64,000 bases of DNA. It comes from DHVE2 group archaeon. Its GTDB lineage: Archaea > Thermoplasmatota > Thermoplasmata > Thermoplasmatales > Aciduliprofundaceae. How positions within the stretch are numbered: position 1 is the stretch's first letter; each line of letters begins with the position of its first letter. Position numbers and translations under genes: made by a program. Under the pieces are notes generated by a model, which worked only from the letters and a program-made list of their open reading frames with translations, was not told where the DNA came from and did not search any database. The DNA is taken from NCBI GenBank assembly GCA_026993785.1, contig JALWRZ010000004.1, positions 1 to 64,000 on the forward strand, in the 5' to 3' direction. This document shows, one piece after another, positions 9,594 through 18,126 of the stretch.

Positions 9594-11277
9594 CTAAATC
9601 TCCGAAGGATATTTCCTCTCGGCATAGCTTCTCCAAAATCTCAGGAAGATGAGAGATGGAAACTCTCTTCTGCTGTGCAGAATCTCTATCTCTTATTGTC
9701 ACAGTATCATCCTTCATGGAATCGTAATCCACGGTGATGCAGAACGGCACACCTATCTCATCTGCCCGCGCATAGCGTCTTCCAATGGAGCCCGAATCAT
9801 CGTAATAGCAGCTTATCCCCGCATTTCTAACCGCGGTCTCTATTTTCTTGGCAATCTCTACAAGCTCCTCCTTATTTACTAGGGGAAATATACCTGCCTT
9901 TATGGGAGCGATTCTGGGAGATAGTCTGAGAACCTTGTACCCACTCTCCTCCCTCTCATAGTAGGAATGCTCTAGGACCGCGTAAAGAAGACGATCTATT
10001 CCAAAGGAAGGTTCTACCACATGGGGCACGAATCTCTCGCCCCCTATACTTTCCTCTTCAGTTACAATCTCATAGGCATCCTGGGGCACCTTTATCTTCT
10101 CCCCATCCACTTCGATTTCTATTTCTCCTTCATGGAACTCTATGCTCTCCAATATCTCCGCTATCTTTCTCGCCTTCTCCTTGAAAAGGGGGCCAAGCAC
10201 ATTCATCTTTGCCCTTAATTTTTTTACCCTTATCTTTTTAGGTTCCTTAAATCTACGAAGCGCCGTCAGATCCTTGCCGGAGTATTCCATATGCCTTCGA
10301 AGGTCGTAATCGCCACGATACGCGATGCCGATTACCTCAACCCAACCCTGGGATAGATTTATCTCACAGTCCCAGGTATCTTGGGAGTAGTGAGCAAGCT
10401 CCTCCTTAAAATGCTGTCTGAACCTTATCCTTGAAAGATCTATTCCCAAAGAGCTTAGGAATTCTACTATCCTTGCCATGAAATAGGCCATGGCTGGATG
10501 CAATATCCCAGATTTTGCAGCTTCTTCAACTTCTATCTTTATCTCCTTTCCCTCGCGGGTTAGCAGCGGGAGGGAAATTCCATTTAGCTCCTGCGGAATG
10601 GGAAATTCTTCCCGGGGATCAATGAAAAATTCTATCTCCGCCATATTAAATTCCCTGAGTCTCAGAAGTCCCTGGCGAGGCGAAATTTCATTTCGGAATC
10701 CCTTGCCTATTTGCCCCACGCCCAAGGGCAGCTTTTCCCTGTTTAAGCGATAGAATATGGGGAAATTTATGAATATCCCCTGTGCGGTCTCAGGTCTTAA
10801 GAATGCTTTTTTATCAAGTCCCACTCTCGTGACAAACATTAGATGAAATCTCTCAGGATAACTCAGCTCACCACCACAGTCGGGACACCTCAGCTTGTTC
10901 TCCACTATGGCATTCCATAAACCGCGATCATCAAGCTTCTCTGGATTCTCTACATACCCCTTGAGGAGCTCATCTGCGCGGAAGGCATGACCGCATTTTT
11001 TGCACTTTACCATATAATCGGTAAACTTGTCCGCATGGCCCGAAGCTACATACATGAGCTCCGGTCCTATATTTGGAGAATCAAGAAGAAGGAAACCCTC
11101 CCTTATTACAAAGTGCTCTTTCCAAAGCTGAATAATATTGTCCTTAAGAGCAGTTCCGAGAGGACCATAATCGTAAAAACCACCAAGGCCTCCATATATT
11201 TCATATGCTCTCCAATAAAATCCCCGTCTTTTTGCGATTTCCATTATCTTGCTTCTCACGTCATTCATACTCGGCAC
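9571..11277 (-). CDS. glyS: Glycyl-tRNA synthetase (archaeal/eukaryotic dimeric type)
   Basis: 568 residues. It charges tRNA-Gly with glycine. The class II core is seen as GFYDYGPLGTALKDNI, RPETAQGIFINF (motif 2 region), GKGFRNEISPRQGLLRLREF, and the motif 3 region VVEPSFGIDRLLYAVLEH. A Cys pair set (CKKCGHAF and CPDCGGEL) forms the inserted zinc finger common in archaeal GlyRS. An anticodon-binding domain occupies the C-terminus (IAPIKAGIFPLV). The start overlaps the upstream CBS-protein stop by 17 bases (MPSMNDV; the second Met at 11268 is an alternative), so CBS protein, glyS and the asparagine-synthase-like gene form one operon. Confidence 0.96.
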   Translation of the reverse strand: MPSMNDVRSKIMEIAKRRGFYWRAYEIYGGLGGFYDYGPLGTALKDNIIQLWKEHFVIREGFLLLDSPNIGPELMYVASGHADKFTDYMVKCKKCGHAFRADELLKGYVENPEKLDDRGLWNAIVENKLRCPDCGGELSYPERFHLMFVTRVGLDKKAFLRPETAQGIFINFPIFYRLNREKLPLGVGQIGKGFRNEISPRQGLLRLREFNMAEIEFFIDPREEFPIPQELNGISLPLLTREGKEIKIEVEEAAKSGILHPAMAYFMARIVEFLSSLGIDLSRIRFRQHFKEELAHYSQDTWDCEINLSQGWVEVIGIAYRGDYDLRRHMEYSGKDLTALRRFKEPKKIRVKKLRAKMNVLGPLFKEKARKIAEILESIEFHEGEIEIEVDGEKIKVPQDAYEIVTEEESIGGERFVPHVVEPSFGIDRLLYAVLEHSYYEREESGYKVLRLSPRIAPIKAGIFPLVNKEELVEIAKKIETAVRNAGISCYYDDSGSIGRRYARADEIGVPFCITVDYDSMKDDTVTIRDRDSAQQKRVSISHLPEILEKLCREEISFGDLDAYEERS

Positions 11278-12121
11278 CCACTAAAGATGCCACCAAATCG
11301 CTATCGAAAATCATTGCCATTAGCTCGTCATGGGTATTCCTAACCGGGAGCTGGGAGAAATTGTTTTTCTTCATTATTTTAGCTGCCTCCCAAACTGGAG
11401 ATTTGGAGAATATTGATACTGGATTGCTTATCATTACCTCGCTCACAGGTATTCCTGGGAGATTTACCTTCTCTTCCATGTAGAAAAGCTTGATTACGTT
11501 TCTCAGACCTTCCCAGTTCCAGGAATCCTCATCGTCGCCCAGCCCTAATTCTGACATTGCCACATTCATATCTATCTTGGCCTTAGCAAATAAATCTCTA
11601 TCAGTGACTATTCCCACAAGCTGGGCATTGTCATCCACTATGGGAAACGCGGAAAGAAGAGTAAGGGTCATTGCCTTGAATACCACAGGCAATGGTGTGC
11701 AGGTATGTAGTGGGAAGCAGGGCTTGGATATATACTTCTCAACAGGCTCGGAAATTTTTCTCTCAATAATAACCCCTAGAAAGTCCTGAGGTGTAATTAT
11801 ACCCAGCACCTTTTTGTTTTCGTCCACCACGACTATATGTCTTCTTCCGTATCTCATCATTATCCTCGCGGCATCCTCAATGGAGTCATTCACATTAACT
11901 ACAGGCACATCTTTTCTCATCAGCAATGCCAGTTGCTCCTCCTCAGGATGTTCAAAAATGTCACGGCGGGAAACTATACCCACCAGGTATCCCTCCTCAT
12001 TTACCACAGGCATACCAGTTATGTTGTGCTTAACTAGTAATCTTAGAACATCTCTCCTCGTACCCGGAACCTTGGCACATACAGGATTCGGCGTCATTAT
12101 CTCGCTGACCTTGGTCTTCAT
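11261..12121 (-). CDS. Protein with four CBS domains
   Basis: 286 residues made of two Bateman modules, i.e. four CBS domains, at about residues 7-58, 70-118, 128-180 and 227-283 (VSEIMTPNPV, LLMRKDVPVV, VEKYISKPCF and VSEVMISNPV mark their starts). CBS pairs usually bind adenosine nucleotides or S-adenosylmethionine and act as energy or ligand sensors. No enzymatic or DNA-binding domain is attached. It is the first gene of an operon with glyS, and the ATG is preceded by AAGGTGG. What it senses or regulates cannot be told. Confidence 0.88.
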   Translation of the reverse strand: MKTKVSEIMTPNPVCAKVPGTRRDVLRLLVKHNITGMPVVNEEGYLVGIVSRRDIFEHPEEEQLALLMRKDVPVVNVNDSIEDAARIMMRYGRRHIVVVDENKKVLGIITPQDFLGVIIERKISEPVEKYISKPCFPLHTCTPLPVVFKAMTLTLLSAFPIVDDNAQLVGIVTDRDLFAKAKIDMNVAMSELGLGDDEDSWNWEGLRNVIKLFYMEEKVNLPGIPVSEVMISNPVSIFSKSPVWEAAKIMKKNNFSQLPVRNTHDELMAMIFDSDLVASLVGAEYE

Positions 12122-12184
12122 CTAACCACCTTACTTCCCTAAAAAACTTCACCTACATAAACTTATTTACCCCATTTTACATGA

Positions 12185-12455
12185 TGGGAACCACCCGCGG
12201 GTTCCCAACGAAGGGGAACCGTAGGTGCCCCTTTCTAAACCCCTCCATTCTTTAAACAAGGAGTAAGGTATCTACGCAGCGCCCTGCTAACGCAGGGCTT
12301 GTTCGCAACTCGCTTTGCTCGTTTAGCCCTCTGCCGAGGGCAAGCTCGCATCTCAGATGCTCGTTCTCCCCTCTACCCTCCTCCCTTATCTTTAGGGGGT
12401 TTAGAAAGGGGGTGAAACCCCCTTCGAGGTTTAGAAAGGGGACGAAGCCCCCTTC
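12185..12455 (+). repeat. Hairpin-rich intergenic repeat element, long copy
   Basis: The element begins with the 23-base near-palindrome TGGGAACCACCCGCGGGTTC(CCA) at 12185-12207 and ends with a perfect 7-bp hairpin, AAGGGGG-TGAAA-CCCCCTT, at 12406-12424. A second, imperfect copy of that last unit follows at 12425-12454. The reverse complement of 45922-46008 carries the same two ends in the same order. This copy holds about 170 extra bases with further hairpins: GCCCTGC-TAAC-GCAGGGC (12281-12298), GCCCTC-TGCC-GAGGGC (12326-12341) and GCATCT-C-AGATGC (12348-12360). It has no coding frame. Confidence 0.75.
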
Positions 12456-12466
12456 TTATCGCAATT

Positions 12467-12476
12467 TTTATAATAT
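12467..12476 (+). promoter_or_regulatory. TATA box of the 12505 phosphoribosyltransferase
   Basis: TTTATAATAT is centred about 33 bases before ATG 12505, leaving a very short leader that contains the GGTGA site at 12496-12500. The box lies about 12 bases after the last hairpin of the repeat element. Confidence 0.6.
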
Positions 12477-12504
12477 TTACCGAGATTACAAAATTGGTGA
12501 TGGT

Positions 12505-13161
12505 ATGATAGAGAAATTCAGATGTCAGCTGGTGAAGTGGAAAGACATAGAATTCTGGTCCAAGGATATCGTTAAGAAGGTGGTTTCCAGTGGCTATGAG
12601 CCAGAGATTGTTATAGGTCTGGCCAGAGGCGGTTTGGTACCTGCCAGGTTGATATCCGATTATCTGAACATAAAAGATCTCTATGCGGTAAAAACAGAGC
12701 ACTGGGGGGTAACTGCAACTCCGGATGGCCAGGCCAAGCTCGCCCAGGGTTTGCAGGTGAGCATAGATGGGAAGAGGGTTCTTGTGATCGACGATATCAC
12801 AGATACTGGTCAGAGCTTGAGGCTCGCAGTGGAACATATAAAGGGACATAATCCCTCGGAGATAAGGAGTGCCACGCTTCTTCATATAACTCACTCTAAA
12901 TATGTTCCTGATTATTACTCTCAAGAGGTTCCGGAGGATCAGTGGACCTGGTTCATATTTCCCTGGAATGTTTACGAGGACCTCAGGAATCTGATACCTA
13001 AGACGCTTTACCGTCCCAAGGGAGTTATGGAAATAAAAAAATCGCTGAAGGAGCAGTTTGAAATAGATGTGAAGCTCCGCCTGATCAGCGAGATTCTGAG
13101 AGACCTTGAGAAGAGGGGTACTGTTAAAAAGAGAAACAAAAAATGGGAGTTGATAAAATGA
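12505..13161 (+). CDS. Phosphoribosyltransferase (purine salvage type)
   Basis: 218 residues from ATG 12505. This start is chosen because GGTGATGGT precedes it and the TATA box is just upstream; the longer frame would begin inside the repeat element. The PRPP-binding motif is VLVIDDITDTGQS (about residues 93-105), and IGLARGGLVPARLISDYL is the upstream loop. The C-terminal 50 residues form a short helical tail (SEILRDLEKRGTVKK) that looks like a small winged-helix piece, as in some archaeal hypoxanthine/xanthine phosphoribosyltransferases. It overlaps the next phosphoribosyltransferase by four bases. The base specificity cannot be told from sequence. Confidence 0.85.
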   Translation: MIEKFRCQLVKWKDIEFWSKDIVKKVVSSGYEPEIVIGLARGGLVPARLISDYLNIKDLYAVKTEHWGVTATPDGQAKLAQGLQVSIDGKRVLVIDDITDTGQSLRLAVEHIKGHNPSEIRSATLLHITHSKYVPDYYSQEVPEDQWTWFIFPWNVYEDLRNLIPKTLYRPKGVMEIKKSLKEQFEIDVKLRLISEILRDLEKRGTVKKRNKKWELIK

Positions 13162-13715
13162 AGTTGCTTCGAGATTCGCTTATAAATGCGCCGGTCATAA
13201 TGAAAGGGGATTACCCATATTTTATTCATCCCCTAACGGATGGAATACCTGAAATAGATCCTGCGGTGCTGAAAGATGCGGTGAATGAGATAATAAAGAG
13301 GATAGATATAGATGGTTTCGATAAGATACTCACAGTGGAGGCCATGGGTCTGCCCATAGGCGTGGCGCTTAGTATGGAGCTCACAAAGCCCATGACTGTG
13401 GTGAGGAAGCGCCCCTATGGATTGCCGGGAGAGGTAGAGGTTGTACAGCACACGGGGTACTCCACCAGCAAGCTGTATATAAATTCCATCACTCCCCAGG
13501 ACAGACTTCTTCTGGTTGATGATGTTCTGAGCACTGGTGGCACAATGGTTGCAGTGGTTGAGGGCATAAAGAAAATAGGTGCAAAGATATCGGACATTGT
13601 AGTGGTAGTGAACAAGAACAGAAATCTAGAGGAGGTGGAGAAGAAGATAGGACATAAAATAAAGGCACTGATAAATATAGAGATAGTGGATGGGAAAGTG
13701 CGTATCTTGGATTAG
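13158..13715 (+). CDS. hpt: Hypoxanthine/guanine phosphoribosyltransferase (archaeal Hpt)
   Basis: 185 residues from ATG 13158, which overlaps the previous stop (ATGA). The PRPP loop is RLLLVDDVLSTGGTM (about residues 114-128), TVEAMGLPIGVALS is the pyrophosphate loop, and KRPYGLPGE the flexible loop seen in archaeal HGPRT. It salvages hypoxanthine and guanine to IMP and GMP. It forms a two-gene operon with the preceding phosphoribosyltransferase and meets the gene at 13712 tail to tail with a four-base overlap. Confidence 0.88.
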   Translation: MKLLRDSLINAPVIMKGDYPYFIHPLTDGIPEIDPAVLKDAVNEIIKRIDIDGFDKILTVEAMGLPIGVALSMELTKPMTVVRKRPYGLPGEVEVVQHTGYSTSKLYINSITPQDRLLLVDDVLSTGGTMVAVVEGIKKIGAKISDIVVVVNKNRNLEEVEKKIGHKIKALINIEIVDGKVRILD

Positions 13716-14053
13716 AGGGTCTTCTCTAAAATTTCATCAATCTCTTTCTGAAATGTTTTGTAGAAGCTCGAGAGCAGGTCCTTCTTTATCTCAGGTGGGA
13801 GAGTAAGTATACCAAGCTCGCCCAAGGCCTTAAGAATTACCGTCGTGGCTTCGGCTTCCATAACCTTGGCATTGACGTACTTAAAAATCCCCTCCCTCAG
13901 CTCCTCCTTTATCTTGGGATTATCTTCCATCTTTTGCCTGATATAGTCCTTTATTTCGTCCTTCATTATCTCCTTGATAACTTCAAGGAAGAGATCCTCA
14001 CTGGGCAGGATATCCTCCGCTTTTTTCATAAGCTCCTGGATATTCTGAATCAT
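13712..14053 (-). CDS. Small helical protein of unknown function
   Basis: 113 residues from ATG 14053. The longer frame from 14116 would start inside the TATA region (ACTTATAATTAG) that sits about 27 bases before 14053, so the shorter, leaderless start is preferred. The protein is mostly predicted helix with alternating acidic and basic residues (KEIMKDEIKDYIRQKMED) and no Cys, signal or membrane segment. I do not recognise a family. It is a single-gene unit between hpt (convergent) and the site-2 protease (divergent). Confidence 0.68.
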   Translation of the reverse strand: MIQNIQELMKKAEDILPSEDLFLEVIKEIMKDEIKDYIRQKMEDNPKIKEELREGIFKYVNAKVMEAEATTVILKALGELGILTLPPEIKKDLLSSFYKTFQKEIDEILEKTL

Positions 14054-14125
14054 AGGGTAACATACACTTCTAATTATAAGTATCTTGCCCTTCATTTTTA
14101 AATATCTGCAGTCCATGGGGTTGCG

Positions 14126-15658
14126 ATGAATGGCTGGCTGGTGGCCTTGCTGCTCATAGCGCTATGGAGCATCGGGGTTTACATACTCTACAAGAAGAAG
14201 AAAATCGGAGGGAAGCTATCCCTAATGGGTCCTGCCCTTATGTTTAAAACCCAGAAAGGTAAAAAATTTATTGAGAAGGTAGGAAAATCAAGGTTCTGGA
14301 AATATTATGGAGACTTTGGAATTGCCCTATCTTTCATCATCATGCTCCTCGTGTTCCTTCTTCTTCTCTGGCAATCCTATATGGTTATGAGCATTCCTGC
14401 ATCCCAGGCGCCATCACCGGTGGAGGCTCTCGGGATTCCCGGCATAAATCCTGTGATACCTGTGGGCTATGGCATATTCGCCCTGGCCATCGCTATAGTT
14501 TTCCACGAATTCTCCCACGGATTTGAGGTTGTTTATCACAAGCTCAAAATTCTATCTCTGGGTGTTCTACTTTTCATTGTTCCCATAGGGGCATTCGTGG
14601 AGCCGGATGAGGAGGAGCTTAAAAAAGCCAGGAGAAGGCACAGAATGAGGGTATTTGCAGCGGGACCCACTACCAATATAATCCTTGCAGTCGTGTTCCT
14701 CATTATTATGAGTGGTTTGATGGGGGGTGTGACCCCCAGATTTCAGGGTCTGTATGTGGCTTCCAATTTTAAGGAGAATCCCAATTTCCATATGCTACCA
14801 CCCGGTGCCATAATCTTGGAAGTAAATGGGATGAAAATTGAGAATTACGAGGACCTGAGCAACATCACCGCTATGCCGGGAGAGAAGCTTCATGCTAAAA
14901 TCTATTACAATGGTATAAAGGATGTGGACATATATTCCGGAATGATCATCGCATCTCTGGCCCGGGGCTATCCCGCAGATGAGGCGGGAATAAAAAAAGG
15001 ATGGATAATATATTCCATAAATGGTACAATTATACGCAACTATGACGATTTTATATCCGCCCTCAACAGAACCAATAGCGGGGAGAAGGTTGAAATAAGA
15101 ATGTTTTACCCGCCAAACAAGTGGTATAATACCACGGTAACGCTTGCTGACAAATATCAGTATTATGAAAAATATGCACCCCAGCTCAATAGCGAAGATT
15201 ATCGCGGCAAAGGATTCTTAGGCGTGACCGCATATTTCCTTGGGGTTTCTCTGGGCGATGTCAATTATTATAGGAATCTGCTTGCAAATCCCTATGGCCA
15301 TGTTAAAACTCTATACGATTTTTTCCAAGCCACCATGCTCTTGATTTCCTTGCCCTTTGCAAGACTCATGCCTGTACCTCCCTCGCTGCAGATGATATAC
15401 ACCATGCCCTTCCCTGGATTCTGGATTGTAATAAACACACTTTACTGGCTTTTCTGGATAAATCTCATGCTTGGAATGACAAACCTTCTTCCCGCAGTGC
15501 CCTTAGATGGAGGGTATTTATTTAAGGACCTCATGGAATACCTGGGCAAAAAGCTTCATCTAAAATCCCCATCCAGGTTCGGGGCACAGATGACCTCACT
15601 CTTCAGTCTTCTGGTTCTCTTCCTCATTCTCTGGCAATTTATTGGTCCCAGAATATAA
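14126..15658 (+). CDS. Site-2-type intramembrane metalloprotease with PDZ domain (M50)
   Basis: 510 residues. The zinc-binding HEFSH motif (His127-His131) lies in a membrane helix, and the second metal motif NLLPAVPLDGG sits near residue 460. Membrane segments are seen at about 3-22, 65-90, 112-130, 175-195, 395-420 and 485-507. Two PDZ-like segments between about 210 and 330 (LPPGAIILEVNGMKI and YPADEAGIKKGWIIYSING) lie between the motifs. The family cuts single-pass membrane proteins such as membrane-bound regulators. No substrate is visible nearby. Its 3' end overlaps the convergent small Cys protein by 63 bases. Confidence 0.93.
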   Translation: MNGWLVALLLIALWSIGVYILYKKKKIGGKLSLMGPALMFKTQKGKKFIEKVGKSRFWKYYGDFGIALSFIIMLLVFLLLLWQSYMVMSIPASQAPSPVEALGIPGINPVIPVGYGIFALAIAIVFHEFSHGFEVVYHKLKILSLGVLLFIVPIGAFVEPDEEELKKARRRHRMRVFAAGPTTNIILAVVFLIIMSGLMGGVTPRFQGLYVASNFKENPNFHMLPPGAIILEVNGMKIENYEDLSNITAMPGEKLHAKIYYNGIKDVDIYSGMIIASLARGYPADEAGIKKGWIIYSINGTIIRNYDDFISALNRTNSGEKVEIRMFYPPNKWYNTTVTLADKYQYYEKYAPQLNSEDYRGKGFLGVTAYFLGVSLGDVNYYRNLLANPYGHVKTLYDFFQATMLLISLPFARLMPVPPSLQMIYTMPFPGFWIVINTLYWLFWINLMLGMTNLLPAVPLDGGYLFKDLMEYLGKKLHLKSPSRFGAQMTSLFSLLVLFLILWQFIGPRI

Positions 15659-15898
15659 AGAGCCGAGACTCATCTGCACCGAGGTGCCACTCTGGGGAAA
15701 CAGGGCACGGTATCTAGAATCACTCATTATGAGATCATAAAACGTGACAACAGGCTTTGAGATCTTAAGCTCTCTTTTAAGCTTGGGATCTGCAGATACA
15801 AAATTGAAGCACAGGCTACATGGCTGTGGCTCAGACACGAGGAAATAGCACATGCCCCCTCTGTTGTATATGCACTTGGATGCTAGGGAGTACTTCAT
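15596..15898 (-). CDS. Small Cys-motif protein of unknown function
   Basis: 100 residues. The N-terminus carries four cysteines spaced as a metal or Fe-S site (SKCIYNRGGMCYFL and PCSLCFNF); the rest is charged. The last about 20 residues (SLYSGTNKLPENEEENQKTEE region) lie antisense to the end of the site-2 protease. It follows the phosphoesterase at 15937 on the same strand with a GGGAG site upstream, so it looks like the last gene of that operon. The N-terminal two thirds look genuinely coding; the long convergent overlap lowers confidence in the C-terminal end. Confidence 0.6.
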   Translation of the reverse strand: MKYSLASKCIYNRGGMCYFLVSEPQPCSLCFNFVSADPKLKRELKISKPVVTFYDLIMSDSRYRALFPQSGTSVQMSLGSLYSGTNKLPENEEENQKTEE

Positions 15899-15936
15899 AA
15901 TTTAACGAATCTCCCAAGATAGATAAATCTTTTCCT

Positions 15937-16653
15937 TCACTCAAGATAAGTCAACAGGTTATTCATTCTGCCCAGGGGAACCAGCCCCCTTTTTTCATCT
16001 ATCCCGTATAGCTCAAAGTTAATAGAATTCTCTCTAAGAATAGGGGATATAAACTCATTTTTAGTTATATCTGTGCCTGCGGCGTATAGGCTTACCGCAG
16101 GCAAAACTATGAGCCTGGTGCTATAAAGGAAGCAGGGAAGCTTGTAGGTTGCTGCAACTTCGTCTCTGAGCGTAACGCTGGGATGTTCATGTCCAATAAT
16201 AAGGATCCTGTCTTCCCTTAATTCCATGGGCCTATGTCCATGGGCAAAGAGAAATTTACCAAGAGAATAGTGTTCTCTAAGAGATATGCCTTTTCTTTTG
16301 AGTATGCTCCTGAGAAAATTGTCATGGTTGCCCCTTATCACAATAAGCTCTCTCCCGGATGCGAGGAAATCAACTATTTCCTCAATTTCCCTCCACTCCT
16401 GGGGCATGTTTCTGGAGAACTCGTGTTTCAAGTCTCCATCAATTATAAATCTCTTGGGCTCATATTTTTCTACGATACGTTCGAGAAGTTCACGGATATA
16501 TGGATACTGGAGCTTTGGCAGAAACAGGCCTTTCTGGGCCATCACATCCTCATAGCCGAGATGGAAATCTGCCATCACCGCAGTGTAGTGCTCTTCTATA
16601 TACAGCATAAAATAGCGAGTCAGCGTGATATCTCTCAGGGTTATCTCTTCCAC
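15937..16653 (-). CDS. ICC-like metallophosphoesterase (COG1407)
   Basis: 238 residues. Calcineurin-like phosphoesterase motifs are present in order: MADFHLGYED (D-x-H), IDGDLKHEF (GD), VIRGNHDN (GNHD), FAHGH and IIGHEHP. The ordering and the IxGDLKH form match the archaeal ICC-like family often linked to DNA repair helicases. The in vivo substrate is unknown. It lies one base after the alpha/beta hydrolase stop on the same strand, so the two are co-transcribed. Confidence 0.87.
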   Translation of the reverse strand: MEEITLRDITLTRYFMLYIEEHYTAVMADFHLGYEDVMAQKGLFLPKLQYPYIRELLERIVEKYEPKRFIIDGDLKHEFSRNMPQEWREIEEIVDFLASGRELIVIRGNHDNFLRSILKRKGISLREHYSLGKFLFAHGHRPMELREDRILIIGHEHPSVTLRDEVAATYKLPCFLYSTRLIVLPAVSLYAAGTDITKNEFISPILRENSINFELYGIDEKRGLVPLGRMNNLLTYLE

Positions 16654-16654
16654 G

Positions 16655-17485
16655 TCACTGTATTCGCAGCAACCTATTTCTTTGTTTCTCCAAAAATTGG
16701 AGGATCGTTGCTATTACATCTCCACGGTCTTCTCCCATCACCGAATGTCCATAGCCTCGGGCTATATAGAGCTCTTTCTCTCCGGAAAGCGATTCGTATA
16801 CCTTTCTCTGATGTTCGGGTCTCACAACCCCATCTTCTGAGGGGATTATCACAAGACAAGGTTTTCTAACCTTTCTCGCTTGGGCCACAGTATCCAGAGA
16901 CATAAGGGGATTGTAAGAGCCTATCCATAGCTTGTTTCCCAGAAAATTCATCTTCTCTGCTTTCTCGGCGATATGTGCATCTCTATAAATGGCTCGATAG
17001 TTAACCCGGTAGCTAATGTAAAAATCTTTCCCGGTTATCCTCTCCCAGAGCCTCCCCAGTCCATAAATTATAGGGAGAAGAATTCTTTCTCCTATACCAA
17101 GCTCCTCACGTATCGTGGATGGCGGAGCTATGGCAACTCCCGCATCCCCTATATTCCTTGCAAGCGCATAGATAACCGTGGCGGCTCCAAGGCTATGACC
17201 CAGAAGAATAAGGGGCTTTTTCAACGCATCTTTCCTTTGGAGATATTCCGTCCAAGTTTTTATATTCTCCACATTCTTGGAAACGCTCTCAAAGCCTCTC
17301 TTGCCTCGACTTCGACCATGACCTTCGAGATCCAGAAGCAGTGTGGCATAGCCTCTTTCGTTTATCTTTTCAGGGTAATCAAAAAATTCGGGGTGGGAGG
17401 AGAGCAGACCGTGGATCAGTATAACCGTTCCCTTCTCTCCTGGATAGTATTTGGCGTAGAGCCCCTTGACCCAGAGCTCTTTCAT
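16655..17485 (-). CDS. Alpha/beta hydrolase, lysophospholipase-like
   Basis: 276 residues. VILIHGLLSSHPEFF is the oxyanion-hole region, LLGHSLGAATVIYA holds the nucleophile Ser in GHSLG (about residue 96), and the catalytic Asp and His fit VIIPSEDGVVRPEH and ARGYGHSVMGEDRGD. This matches serine aminopeptidase S33 or monoacylglycerol lipase-like hydrolases. There is no signal peptide. It is followed directly by the phosphoesterase at 15937. The substrate is probably a lipid or small ester, but this is only a family-level guess. Confidence 0.88.
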   Translation of the reverse strand: MKELWVKGLYAKYYPGEKGTVILIHGLLSSHPEFFDYPEKINERGYATLLLDLEGHGRSRGKRGFESVSKNVENIKTWTEYLQRKDALKKPLILLGHSLGAATVIYALARNIGDAGVAIAPPSTIREELGIGERILLPIIYGLGRLWERITGKDFYISYRVNYRAIYRDAHIAEKAEKMNFLGNKLWIGSYNPLMSLDTVAQARKVRKPCLVIIPSEDGVVRPEHQRKVYESLSGEKELYIARGYGHSVMGEDRGDVIATILQFLEKQRNRLLRIQ

Positions 17486-17505
17486 GTATGCGTGATGATT
17501 TCCTG

Positions 17506-18126
17506 CTACTTAACCCTGTTGCCCAGGATAATTTTTGCATCTAAAACAACGCAATCCTGTTCCCTGGCAAGCACGGGATTTAAATCCATGCCCTCAATAT
17601 CAGAGTTCTCTTCCACGAGATGTGACACATTGAGGAGGAGATCCACAAGCTTCTCCTTGTTCACCTTTATGCCACGATAACCCTCAAGAATTCTTCTACC
17701 CTTTATATCCTGGAGCATGCTCTCTGCATCTTTCCTGCTTATAGGTAGCACCCGAAACGTAACGTCCTTGAATACCTCGGTAAATATGCCTCCCAGCCCA
17801 AACATTATGGCATGACCGAAGGTGGCATCTTTTAAAACGCCTACAATCACTTCCACTCCACCGCTCACCATCTCTTCCACGAGTACCGGTGAGGAGAATT
17901 TTTCATGCAGCTTCTTAACAGCGTTCTCCAGCTCTTCCTCATTCCTTATGTTAAGAATAACACCACCCACATCGCTCTTGTGAAGTATATCCTCACGCAC
18001 TACCTTGGCCACCAGCGGATATTCCAGATTCAGCTCCTTTAATTCTTGAGGCGATGTTATAAGGACTCCCGGTGGCACAGATATGCCATATCTTTTGAGC
18101 ATATTTTTCGCTTCATACTCATTCAT
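17506..18126 (-). CDS. acdB: Acetyl-CoA synthetase (ADP-forming), beta subunit
   Basis: 206 residues, a little shorter than the roughly 230-residue beta subunits known from Thermococcales. It is the ATP-grasp subunit that passes phosphate to ADP and so makes ATP from acyl-CoA. Seen are ILHKSDVGGV, the grasp strand VLVEEMVSGGVEVIVGV, FGLGGIFTEVFKDVTFR, and MDLNPVLAREQ. The ATG overlaps the acdA stop by four bases. A second, fused system lies directly upstream at 19608. The acyl substrate cannot be read from sequence. Confidence 0.92.
   Translation of the reverse strand: MNEYEAKNMLKRYGISVPPGVLITSPQELKELNLEYPLVAKVVREDILHKSDVGGVILNIRNEEELENAVKKLHEKFSSPVLVEEMVSGGVEVIVGVLKDATFGHAIMFGLGGIFTEVFKDVTFRVLPISRKDAESMLQDIKGRRILEGYRGIKVNKEKLVDLLLNVSHLVEENSDIEGMDLNPVLAREQDCVVLDAKIILGNRVK

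Larger units (their letters stand above)
12122..12504. other. 383-base intergenic region filled mostly by a hairpin-rich repeat element
   Basis: No gene is seen. From left to right the gap holds the minus-strand promoter and ribosome binding site of the CBS protein, a hairpin-rich element (12185-12455, separate entry), and the TATA box and GGTGA site of the phosphoribosyltransferase at 12505. An in-frame ATG at 12412 lies inside the element and is not the real gene start. Confidence 0.75.

Noticed and set aside
12412-12504. N-terminal extension of the 12505 phosphoribosyltransferase
   Set aside because: The extra codons fall inside the hairpin repeat element and upstream of the TATA box, so they would not be in the transcript.
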